A stretch of 64,000 bases of DNA from JABMRW01 sp964396965 (lineage in GTDB: Bacteria; Chloroflexota; Dehalococcoidia; Dehalococcoidales; BS750m-G39). The notes under the pieces are model-generated. The model was given only the letters and a program-made list of their open reading frames with translations. It had not been told where the DNA came from and did no database searches. The position numbers and the translations under genes were made by a program. The stretch covers positions 26,768 through 90,767 of the forward strand of contig CAYNGD010000006.1 of NCBI GenBank assembly GCA_964396965.1. Reading direction: 5' to 3'. Positions 50,509 through 57,026 of this stretch are shown piece by piece (position 1 is the first letter of the stretch; every line of letters starts with the position of its first letter).

Positions 50509-51687
50509 TTAATCCAGAGTAGGGAGCTCGTCGCCGGTTTTATGCATTTCTTTCACCTGCTCCTGGGTTTCCTTATCCATTTCCACCTTCTTTTCGAATA
50601 GATCGATAGCGTGGCCGAATAGATTTTCCACCCTCTCTACCCTGGCTAGGCCGGAAGCCAGTAAAGTAAGCGAGACCTCCTTACCCCGGCGGGGGTAGTC
50701 ACCCATTCTGACTACTGCTTTAGGGGCCCGCTCTTGCAACAGAGTCGCCACCTCTTCTATGGCGCTCAGGGTAATTATGCCTCTGGGGGCGGTGAGTAAG
50801 ACCAGAATCCGCCTGGCCTCTTGCAGGTCAATGGTTGCCGACAGGTTGCCGATGGCTTTGTCCAGGGCGCCGGCTACGGTGCTGTGTGCCCGTGCGTCTT
50901 CCCGGTAGTGTGACTTGTTCAGGCGGCGGAAAGAGCCCAGGTCAATCTGTCCCCGCCCGATGGCGGTAATGCCGGTCAGCGTCTGTTTGATGTCGCCGGC
51001 GTCAAGCACCTTGCTGCCCAGGTATTTCAGGCTTTTCTCCTCGCCGGCGCAGAAAAGGTCGTAGAAGTTGTTAACAAACTCAATGTTTATCTGGAAGAGG
51101 TTACGGGAGAAGCTGTGGTCCCGGCGGGCAAAGCGCTCGTTATCAACCAGAAAAACGGCATCGGCGTACTGGTTGACCGTCTTGAGACAGGTGGCGGTGT
51201 TGGTCACGGCGTAGGAGGTAAGCCCGTTTTCCTCATAGCCGAAGGGGAGCACTACGGCGGCATAGACCGGTTTCTCCATCCTCTCCTTGAGTTGCTTGAT
51301 AACCCAGCCGATGGAGCCGGAGCCGGTGCCGCCGCCGCCGCTGGCGATGGCCATGATGGCATCACTTTCGTGAAATTTTTTGGAGTCCAGGATGTTGTCG
51401 GTGATGACGGAGTGACTTTCCCGGATAATCTTGGCGGCATCAACATTCATCTTGCCCACGCCGTGGCCGAATGTCCTCACCCCGCCGATGACAATCCGGT
51501 GGTGCCGGTCGGTGGGGATATGCTTGAAGCCGCCCAGGTCGGCCTCGTCGGTGTTGACGGCGAAGGCATCGGTCAGAATCTCAATCCGTCGGCTGAAGAG
51601 TGACCTGGCGTGAGCGTTCAAAGCATAAAACTGGTCGGCGATGTTGCAGCCGCACTGTCCAAAACCTACCACTACTATTTTCATCAT
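50509..51687 (-). CDS. Divergent tubulin/FtsZ-superfamily GTPase, copy B
   Basis: A 392-residue paralogue of copy A: VVVGFGQCGCNIADQFYALN, GTP loop GGGGTGSGS, T7-like KVLDAGDIKQTL, and a shared AGEEKSLKYLG segment. The C-terminal helix (ARVERVENLFGHAIDLFEKKVEMDKETQEQVKEM) ends DELPTLD. The two copies share layout and motifs along the whole length, yet differ widely in sequence, which argues for an old duplication with separate roles, perhaps as co-polymerising subunits. Ribosome site GAGGTG and its own promoter precede it. Confidence 0.8.
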   Translation of the reverse strand: MMKIVVVGFGQCGCNIADQFYALNAHARSLFSRRIEILTDAFAVNTDEADLGGFKHIPTDRHHRIVIGGVRTFGHGVGKMNVDAAKIIRESHSVITDNILDSKKFHESDAIMAIASGGGGTGSGSIGWVIKQLKERMEKPVYAAVVLPFGYEENGLTSYAVTNTATCLKTVNQYADAVFLVDNERFARRDHSFSRNLFQINIEFVNNFYDLFCAGEEKSLKYLGSKVLDAGDIKQTLTGITAIGRGQIDLGSFRRLNKSHYREDARAHSTVAGALDKAIGNLSATIDLQEARRILVLLTAPRGIITLSAIEEVATLLQERAPKAVVRMGDYPRRGKEVSLTLLASGLARVERVENLFGHAIDLFEKKVEMDKETQEQVKEMHKTGDELPTLD

Positions 51688-51714
51688 CCACCTCGGTATT
51701 AAAAATGGTGTATT

Positions 51715-51744
51715 ATTTTAGACACGGTTATACAATATTGTCAA
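51715..51744 (-). promoter_or_regulatory. Promoter of tubulin-like copy B
   Basis: On the minus strand TTGACA (51739-51744), 18-base spacer, TAAAAT (51715-51720). It stands between the GAPDH remnant stop (51763) and the copy B ATG (51687). Confidence 0.65.
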
Positions 51745-51762
51745 TTCCCACCTAAGTACTGC

Positions 51763-51903
51763 TTATATACCTTTTCCCCCCAGATAGTGGGCCAGGTCGT
51801 TGACGGCGGCCACCTCCAGCCGGCCCTTATGGTATTGATTGACCGCCCTCAGGGTGAGGCGGCCCACCCGCCCAAAGCCGTTGATGCCAATTCTGGTAGC
51901 CAT
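51763..51903 (-). pseudogene. N-terminal remnant of glyceraldehyde-3-phosphate dehydrogenase
   Basis: A 46-residue frame starting at ATG 51903 with GAGGAGG nine bases upstream. Residues 1-19 (MATRIGINGFGRVGRLTLR) are the NAD-binding start of GAPDH, and LEVAAVNDLA (29-38) matches the next strand. After residue 38 the sequence leaves the family (HYLGGKGI) and stops. A full enzyme has about 335 residues; the rest is missing from the following DNA, which holds the copy B promoter. Start codon and ribosome site are intact, so a short peptide may still be made. It lies next to eno and probably marks an old glycolytic cluster. Confidence 0.8.
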
Positions 51904-51905
51904 TT

Positions 51906-52922
51906 CTATACCTCCTCGAAGATTTTATGCCTCCGCCGACTGCGCTGGAGCATATCGAGGAAGGCCTCCACCCTGGTCTTGAGGTGGTGGGACAGCAGAA
52001 ATTCGTCGTTGCCTTCCAGGGTCAGCACCGGCAGTTTAATGGCGTCCCTGAAGATGATGTCGCCGATGCCGCGGTGGCAGAAGGCCTGCACGTAGTGGAT
52101 GACCCCGTCAATACGGCGCTTGTTTAACTCGGCGGTGATGTCCTTGAGCCGGTCGTAGATTGAGTAGGGGTAGGTGTAGTTGGTGTACTGCTCGTCCAGC
52201 GATTTGCCCGGTCTGGGCATGGTGAACTGACGCTGAATCTCATTGAAGACCACCCTGGCCTCTTTGTTCTCCAGGTATCTATACAAGTCCTGCCCGTAGA
52301 CCGAGGGCACCCCGAGGTAGGCTATCCTTAGCCAGTCCGCCGGGTAGGGCGGGCGCTTGAGGCACCGGTCTATTAATTCTTTTAGCTCTTTGCGGTAGTT
52401 TTGATGGTTCCGGTTAAAGTCCGAGGCGGCCACCAGCCATAGGTGGTTCTCCAGCCCGCTGGCCAGCCCCTTTTTCCAGGTTAGCTCGTCCAGCTTCAGT
52501 GCCAGCCGACGGGCGGGGTTAAGCTCTTTTCTGACCCTCTCGGCGGCGGGCAGGGTGGTCTTAAGTCTTTTGGCCAGCTCCTCCAGAGCATTCTGCATTT
52601 TGGGGACGTCCGGCCTGTCCGGGTAGGCGAAGGGTATGGTCTTTAGGCCTTTTAGTTTAAATACCTCCATCAGCATTATGGTGTTGGAGCAGTCGCCGGT
52701 GGTGACGCAGAGGACGGTATCTATTTTCTGCTCCATACAGGCCCCGTAGATTCCCTTAATCCAGCTGCAGCAGTTGAGGGGGAAGCCGGCCCGCTCGGCG
52801 ATGGTTATCAGCCTCTCCGGTCTGGGGTCGGCGATAAAGACATTGTTCAGGTCAACCGGCTGGTAGTCGGCGGCGATGAGTATTTCTATGGGCACGGTGC
52901 TGGTGATGCCTATCTTTCTCAT
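51906..52922 (-). CDS. 2-hydroxyacyl-CoA dehydratase D-component family protein (HgdB-like), stand-alone
   Basis: A 338-residue member of the HgdB/BcrC superfamily. The N-terminal TSTVPIEILIAADYQPVDLNNVF matches the family start. Cysteines at 51, 52, 62, 72 and 78 (LNCCSW, GDCSN) and one in HYVQAFCHRGIGD are candidate cluster ligands, and LEGNDEFLLSHHLKTRVEAFLDML is the usual end. No second subunit or activator ATPase is adjacent, so it may use the activators at 4.8-6.4 kb or act alone. Its ATG overlaps the MBL stop by four bases, repeating the hydrolase-dehydratase pairing of the first locus. Confidence 0.78.
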   Translation of the reverse strand: MRKIGITSTVPIEILIAADYQPVDLNNVFIADPRPERLITIAERAGFPLNCCSWIKGIYGACMEQKIDTVLCVTTGDCSNTIMLMEVFKLKGLKTIPFAYPDRPDVPKMQNALEELAKRLKTTLPAAERVRKELNPARRLALKLDELTWKKGLASGLENHLWLVAASDFNRNHQNYRKELKELIDRCLKRPPYPADWLRIAYLGVPSVYGQDLYRYLENKEARVVFNEIQRQFTMPRPGKSLDEQYTNYTYPYSIYDRLKDITAELNKRRIDGVIHYVQAFCHRGIGDIIFRDAIKLPVLTLEGNDEFLLSHHLKTRVEAFLDMLQRSRRRHKIFEEV

Positions 52923-53932
52923 CTTTGTTGGCTTTTGTCCGGGGAGCGGTAGTACAAAATACCTTCCTGGCTGAACTTGTCCAATTCCCCTTTAGCCCTC
53001 ATCGCCTCCAGGTGGGCCAGTGTTTCCAGTATGGCCATCCTCTTGTCCCAGCTGCTCAGCTTATACCAGCCGACGCCGTTGACATCGTGGAGCCAGGTTA
53101 TCTCGGTGGAAAGCTCGAAGGCGGTCTTAGCCTTGGAGTCAAGGGCGGCCAGGATTTCGGCGTTCCTTAAATGGTGGTGATGGGTGATGTCCTCGACCCT
53201 TTCTCTAAATTCGGTGAAGGGCTGCTCGTGGCCGGGCAAGACGAGGTTAACCTGAAGCTCTTTGAGCCGGTTGAGCGAATCGAGGTAGGCCCCCAGCGGG
53301 TTGGAGCTGGACTGGGGGTGGAGGCCGACGTGGGGGGTAATGGTGGGCAGGATGTGGTCGCCCGAGAACAGTATCTTCTTATCTGGCTCATATAGGCAGA
53401 TGTGCCCCGGGGCGTGCCCCGGTGTGGGCAGGACGTTAAAGCTGAAATCGCCGATAGAGATGACCTCGCCGCCGTAGAGGGTGACATCGGGCATGGCCGG
53501 GGTGACGAACTGCAGCAGCGGCAGGGAGGCTTGCGTAAGCTCGGCCAGCCTCTCCGGGGGAACCCCGTTGCGCTCTAGCCACCGGCCCAGCTCCTGGATA
53601 AGCTCCTCCATACTGACGTACCTGGTATCGATAAAGTCCTTTTCCAGATGGTGGAAGTAGAGGGTAGCGCCGAAGAGGCTTTTGAGCTTACCGGCCTGGC
53701 CGTAGTGGTCGGGGTGGGCATGGGTGACCACTATCCGGGAGATTTCCTTGCCGCTGACGCCGAGTTCGGCTAGTTGCTCTTTAAGGGAATCGAAAGATTC
53801 GGTGGTGTTCCAGCCGGTGTCAATGAGAAGGTGGCCGCCGTCCCCTTTGACCAGGTAGGTGTTGACATGGCTCAGGGTGGGGACGGGCAGGGGTAAAGGC
53901 ATACGGTAGATACCCGGTGTGACCTCAATCAT
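52919..53932 (-). CDS. Metallo-beta-lactamase-fold hydrolase, second locus
   Basis: A 337-residue protein. The zinc signature THAHPDHYGQ (near 77-86), PTPGHAPGHICLYE and FSGDHILPTITPHV define an MBL-fold hydrolase; the C-terminal helical region (HHHHLRNAEILAALDSKAKTAFEL) is like LACTB2-type members. It lies 15 bases after eno and overlaps the dehydratase-like gene by four bases. The substrate is unknown; a thioesterase role with an acyl-CoA enzyme is a reasonable guess. Confidence 0.85.
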   Translation of the reverse strand: MIEVTPGIYRMPLPLPVPTLSHVNTYLVKGDGGHLLIDTGWNTTESFDSLKEQLAELGVSGKEISRIVVTHAHPDHYGQAGKLKSLFGATLYFHHLEKDFIDTRYVSMEELIQELGRWLERNGVPPERLAELTQASLPLLQFVTPAMPDVTLYGGEVISIGDFSFNVLPTPGHAPGHICLYEPDKKILFSGDHILPTITPHVGLHPQSSSNPLGAYLDSLNRLKELQVNLVLPGHEQPFTEFRERVEDITHHHHLRNAEILAALDSKAKTAFELSTEITWLHDVNGVGWYKLSSWDKRMAILETLAHLEAMRAKGELDKFSQEGILYYRSPDKSQQR

Positions 53933-53947
53933 AGCTCACCTGCGGTT

Positions 53948-55222
53948 CTAGCGGTCAAAGGCTCCCCGGCCGGCGAAGGCGGCCTCTGCCCCGAGCTCTG
54001 CCTCAATGCGGAGCAGGCGGTTGTACTTGGCGGTGCGCTCGGAGCGGCAGGGGGCGCCGGCCTTGATCAGGCCGGTGTTCAGGGCCACCGCCAGGTCGGC
54101 GATGGTGGTGTCCTCGGTCTCGCCGGAGCGGTGGCTAACCACCGCCTTCCAGCCGGCCAGCTGCGCCATCTCGACGGCGGCGATGGTCTCGGTAAGGGTG
54201 CCAATCTGATTGGGCTTGATGAGAATGGCGTTGGAGGCCTTAAGCTTGATGCCCTTGCTCAACCGGTTGACGTTGGTGACGTAGAGGTCGTCGCCCACCA
54301 GCAGTATTTTGTCGCCCAGCTTTTCCGTCATCAGCTGCCAGCCGTCCCAGTCGTCCTCGGCCAGACCGTCCTCAATGCTGATGATTGGGTATTCCCCGAC
54401 CCATTTGACATAATATTCAACCATCTGTTCAGTAGTGAGAGAGACACCTTCTCTAGCGAGGACGTATTCCTTATCCTTATAAAATTCGCTGGAGGCCGGG
54501 TCCAGGGCGATGAAGCAGTCCTTGCCCGGTTTGTAGCCCGCCTTTTCGATGGCGGCCAGCACCACCTCCACCGCCTCCCGGTTGGAGGTGAGGGAGGGGG
54601 CAAAGCCCCCCTCATCGCCGACGTTGGTATTGAACCCCTTATCTTTAAGCACCTTTTTCAGCGCCTGATAGACCTCGGCGGCTGTCTGTAACGCCCGGCT
54701 GAAGCTGTCAGCCCCGGCTGGCACCACCATGAACTCCTGAAAATCGGTTGATCCGGCGGCGTGCTTACCGCCGTTCAGGATATTGAGCATGGGCACGGGC
54801 AGTGTGAAGCTGCCTCCGCCCAGGTAGCGGTAGAGGGGCATATTAAGGAAGCTGGCGGCGGCGTGGGCGATGGCCAGTGACGCCCCCAGTATGGCGTTGG
54901 CCCCCAGCCGCGACTTGTTCTCGGTGCCGTCTAGCTCGATGAGGTTGTGGTCGATGGTCGCCTGGTCGGTGACCAGCGTCTCGATTAGCTCCGAGGCGAT
55001 GACCTCGTTAACGTTGGCCACCGCCCTGAGCACCCCCTTGCCCCCGAAGCGGGAGTTGTCGCCGTCCCGGAGCTCCACCGCCTCGTGCTGGCCGGTACTG
55101 GCCCCAGAGGGCACCGCCGCCCGTCCTACAGTCCCGTCTTCCAGCTCGACCTCGACCTCCAGGGTGGGGTTGCCCCTGGAGTCCAGTATCTCCCTGGCGG
55201 TAACCCTTGCTATGGTTGACAT
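53948..55222 (-). CDS. eno: Enolase
   Basis: A 424-residue glycolytic enzyme converting 2-phosphoglycerate to PEP. Metal and substrate segments are visible: GASTGQHEA, NVGDEGGFAPS, SIEDGLAEDDWDGW, VGDDLYVTN, ILIKPNQIGTLTET and SHRSGETEDTTIADLAVA. GGGAGG precedes the ATG. Upstream is a SLOG-family gene one base away, and downstream an MBL hydrolase, so these form one operon. Confidence 0.96.
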   Translation of the reverse strand: MSTIARVTAREILDSRGNPTLEVEVELEDGTVGRAAVPSGASTGQHEAVELRDGDNSRFGGKGVLRAVANVNEVIASELIETLVTDQATIDHNLIELDGTENKSRLGANAILGASLAIAHAAASFLNMPLYRYLGGGSFTLPVPMLNILNGGKHAAGSTDFQEFMVVPAGADSFSRALQTAAEVYQALKKVLKDKGFNTNVGDEGGFAPSLTSNREAVEVVLAAIEKAGYKPGKDCFIALDPASSEFYKDKEYVLAREGVSLTTEQMVEYYVKWVGEYPIISIEDGLAEDDWDGWQLMTEKLGDKILLVGDDLYVTNVNRLSKGIKLKASNAILIKPNQIGTLTETIAAVEMAQLAGWKAVVSHRSGETEDTTIADLAVALNTGLIKAGAPCRSERTAKYNRLLRIEAELGAEAAFAGRGAFDR

Positions 55223-55223
55223 T

Positions 55224-55715
55224 CTATTTTCCTCCCTTTTTGGAGGCTAAATCGAGGGCTCTGTCCACCGCCTCGGCGGGGCTTTCGGCTGGTATGATTG
55301 AATTATCATTCCTGCCGTTGCGGGAGAGCGACCAGGTCTTGAGGCCGATGACCGGGGTGCCGCCCTGAAGGGCGTAGCCTATCTCGGAGAGGGTGCCGTA
55401 GCTGCCGCCGACGGCGATAACCGCCCGGGCCGACCTGACCACAGCGATGTTGCGGGCGTAGCCCAGGCCGGTGGCGATGGGAATCTGGACATGGGGGTTG
55501 GCGGAAAGGCTGTCTTCGCCGGGGAGGATGCCGATGGTGGTGCCCCCCTCGGCGCCAGCCCCCCGGCAGGCGGCTTCCATGACTCCCCCCAGCCCGCCGC
55601 AGACCAGCACCGCCCCCCGCCGGGCCAGCTCCCTGCCGACATCTTCGGCCAGTCTGGCCTCTTTTTTGGTGCACTGCCCGCCGCCGATGACGGCGATGAT
55701 TTTTGGTTTATCCAT
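55224..55715 (-). CDS. SLOG/LOG-like nucleotide-binding protein (TIGR00725 type)
   Basis: A 163-residue Rossmann-like protein: IAVIGGGQCTKKEARLAEDVGRELARRGAVLVCGGLGGVMEAACRG at the N-terminus and AVIAVGGSYGTLSEIGYALQGGTPVIGLKTW near the C-terminus. The GGxGGxMEA and GGxxGTLxE motifs are those of the lysine decarboxylase-like (LOG/SLOG) group; the shorter length fits the uncharacterised TIGR00725 branch, not YvdD-type phosphoribohydrolases. Its stop is one base from the eno start. Confidence 0.8.
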   Translation of the reverse strand: MDKPKIIAVIGGGQCTKKEARLAEDVGRELARRGAVLVCGGLGGVMEAACRGAGAEGGTTIGILPGEDSLSANPHVQIPIATGLGYARNIAVVRSARAVIAVGGSYGTLSEIGYALQGGTPVIGLKTWSLSRNGRNDNSIIPAESPAEAVDRALDLASKKGGK

Positions 55716-55783
55716 AAGTATAAAAATTATAACACCTGAGGCTGAATTATACCATTGGGAGAGGGGGTTCTTTGCACCCCGTT

Positions 55784-55870
55784 TTTAGAAGTCGTTTTGC
55801 GTCCCACCCTCCCGCCCTTCAGAGGTTTCACCTCTGAAAATTCTGAATAGCCCCCGCCCCTTACTTGTTT
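55784..55870. repeat. Dispersed inverted-end repeat, copy 9 (partial)
   Basis: Starts TTTTTAGAAGTCGTTTTGCG, then GTCCCACCCTCCCGCCCTTC and AGAGGTTTCACCTCTGAAA, but breaks off at the next copy; only the left half is present. Confidence 0.6.
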
Positions 55871-56050
55871 TAAATACGTCTTTCGTCCCACCCGCCCACC
55901 CTCTGGGGCTGCGCCCCGGCTTCCTGCTTTACTGGGGTGGGGGGAGAAGGATGGGTTAATTCTCTCATCTGGGGGTGGGGTAAAGATGGTCTAAAAGGGT
56001 GTAACCCTTTGGGCGGGTGGGTATGGGAAAATAAACTCACGTTAGAAGGG
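55866..56050. repeat. Dispersed inverted-end repeat, copy 10
   Basis: Starts TTTTAAATACGTCTTTCG and TCCCACCCGCCCACCCTCTG; ends AAAAGGGTGTAACCCTTT, GGGCGGGTGGGTATGGGAAA and ATAAACTCACGTTAGAAGGG. Together with copy 9 it fills the 353-base gap between the SLOG gene and pth; nothing else is seen there. Confidence 0.72.
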
Positions 56051-56068
56051 GGTGGTTTCCTTAATATA

Positions 56069-56641
56069 TTAGTTATAGTGGTTCATCGCCGTGGTCAGCC
56101 CCTCGGTGAGCAGGCAGAGGATGGCCTCACTGACTTTAGGTATAACTAAAGCGATAGCCTGTTTTTCTTGAGGGGTGAAGTCGCTCAAGACGTAGGCGAT
56201 AATGTCTTCCTCGGTGGGGCTGGGTTTATCCGGCCTTCCGATGCCCACACGGAGGCGGGTAAAATCTTTGGTACCCAGTTCTGTGATGATAGAGTTAACG
56301 CCCTTGTGCCCGCCCGAGCCGCTGCCGGAGCTTATGCGGAGCTTGGCCAGGGGCAGGTCGAGGTCGTCGTGGATGACCAGCAGCTCTCCGGGATGAACCT
56401 TGAATTTCCTTACCAGACGGCTTACCGACTGGCCGCTGTTATTCATAAAGGTCTGGGGCCTTGCCAGAACTACCTTATTTCCGGCTACGGTGCCGGTGCC
56501 GATGCGGGCCAGGCCCTGCTTTTTGTCGAGCTTTATCCCTTGGGCGTGGGCGAGATAGCTGAGGCAGATGAAACCGATATTATGGCGGTTGGCGGCGTAG
56601 GCCCGCCCCGGGTTACCCAGGCCGACAATAAGTTTCATCAC
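56069..56641 (-). CDS. pth: Peptidyl-tRNA hydrolase
   Basis: A 190-residue enzyme that frees tRNA from prematurely released peptidyl-tRNA. Active-site segments: LIVGLGNPGRAYAANRHNIGF (catalytic His near 20), RPQTFMNNSGQSV, VIHDDLDLPLAKLRISSGSGSGGHKGVNSI and TRLRVGIGRP. The start is ATG at 56641; the second Met of the MMK beginning at 56638 is an alternative. Confidence 0.94.
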   Translation of the reverse strand: MMKLIVGLGNPGRAYAANRHNIGFICLSYLAHAQGIKLDKKQGLARIGTGTVAGNKVVLARPQTFMNNSGQSVSRLVRKFKVHPGELLVIHDDLDLPLAKLRISSGSGSGGHKGVNSIITELGTKDFTRLRVGIGRPDKPSPTEEDIIAYVLSDFTPQEKQAIALVIPKVSEAILCLLTEGLTTAMNHYN

Positions 56642-56648
56642 AAAAATT

Positions 56649-57017
56649 TTACTTCACCTTGCCCAGGCTGTAGTCGGCGTAGGGCTGGTCGGTCTCCGGG
56701 TCCCAGTACCAGATATCGCCGTCGATGATGGTGATGCAGTACACCGAGTAGGTGCCATCTGAGGCATCGTAGCGGTAGGCGGCGGAGACCATATAGCTGT
56801 CCCTCATGGCGTCCTCCTGTATCTGCAGCGCCTTGCTGTACCACTCGCTGGCGTAGTCGGAAACGGGCTGTTCGGAGACATCGTTGGCCTGGAGCCACTG
56901 TACAAGCTCGTCGTATGAGGCGAAGTCCCGGGGCTGGCATTTGCTGCCGCACCCGGCCAGCGTAACCGCTATCAGACAGACAGCCACCAGAGTTATTAAC
57001 CAGCTAAAGCGTTTCAT
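56649..57017 (-). CDS. Small lipoprotein of unknown function
   Basis: A 122-residue protein with a lipoprotein signal: MKRFSW, hydrophobic core, and the lipobox LAGC (C22). The mature part is acidic and aromatic (VQWLQANDVSEQPVSDYASEWYSKALQIQ; YMVSAAYRY; DIWYWDPETDQPY). No known family is recognised. It lies between ligA (nine bases) and pth (seven bases) on the same strand, so it is cotranscribed. Confidence 0.7.
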   Translation of the reverse strand: MKRFSWLITLVAVCLIAVTLAGCGSKCQPRDFASYDELVQWLQANDVSEQPVSDYASEWYSKALQIQEDAMRDSYMVSAAYRYDASDGTYSVYCITIIDGDIWYWDPETDQPYADYSLGKVK

Positions 57018-57026
57018 CTTTACCTC

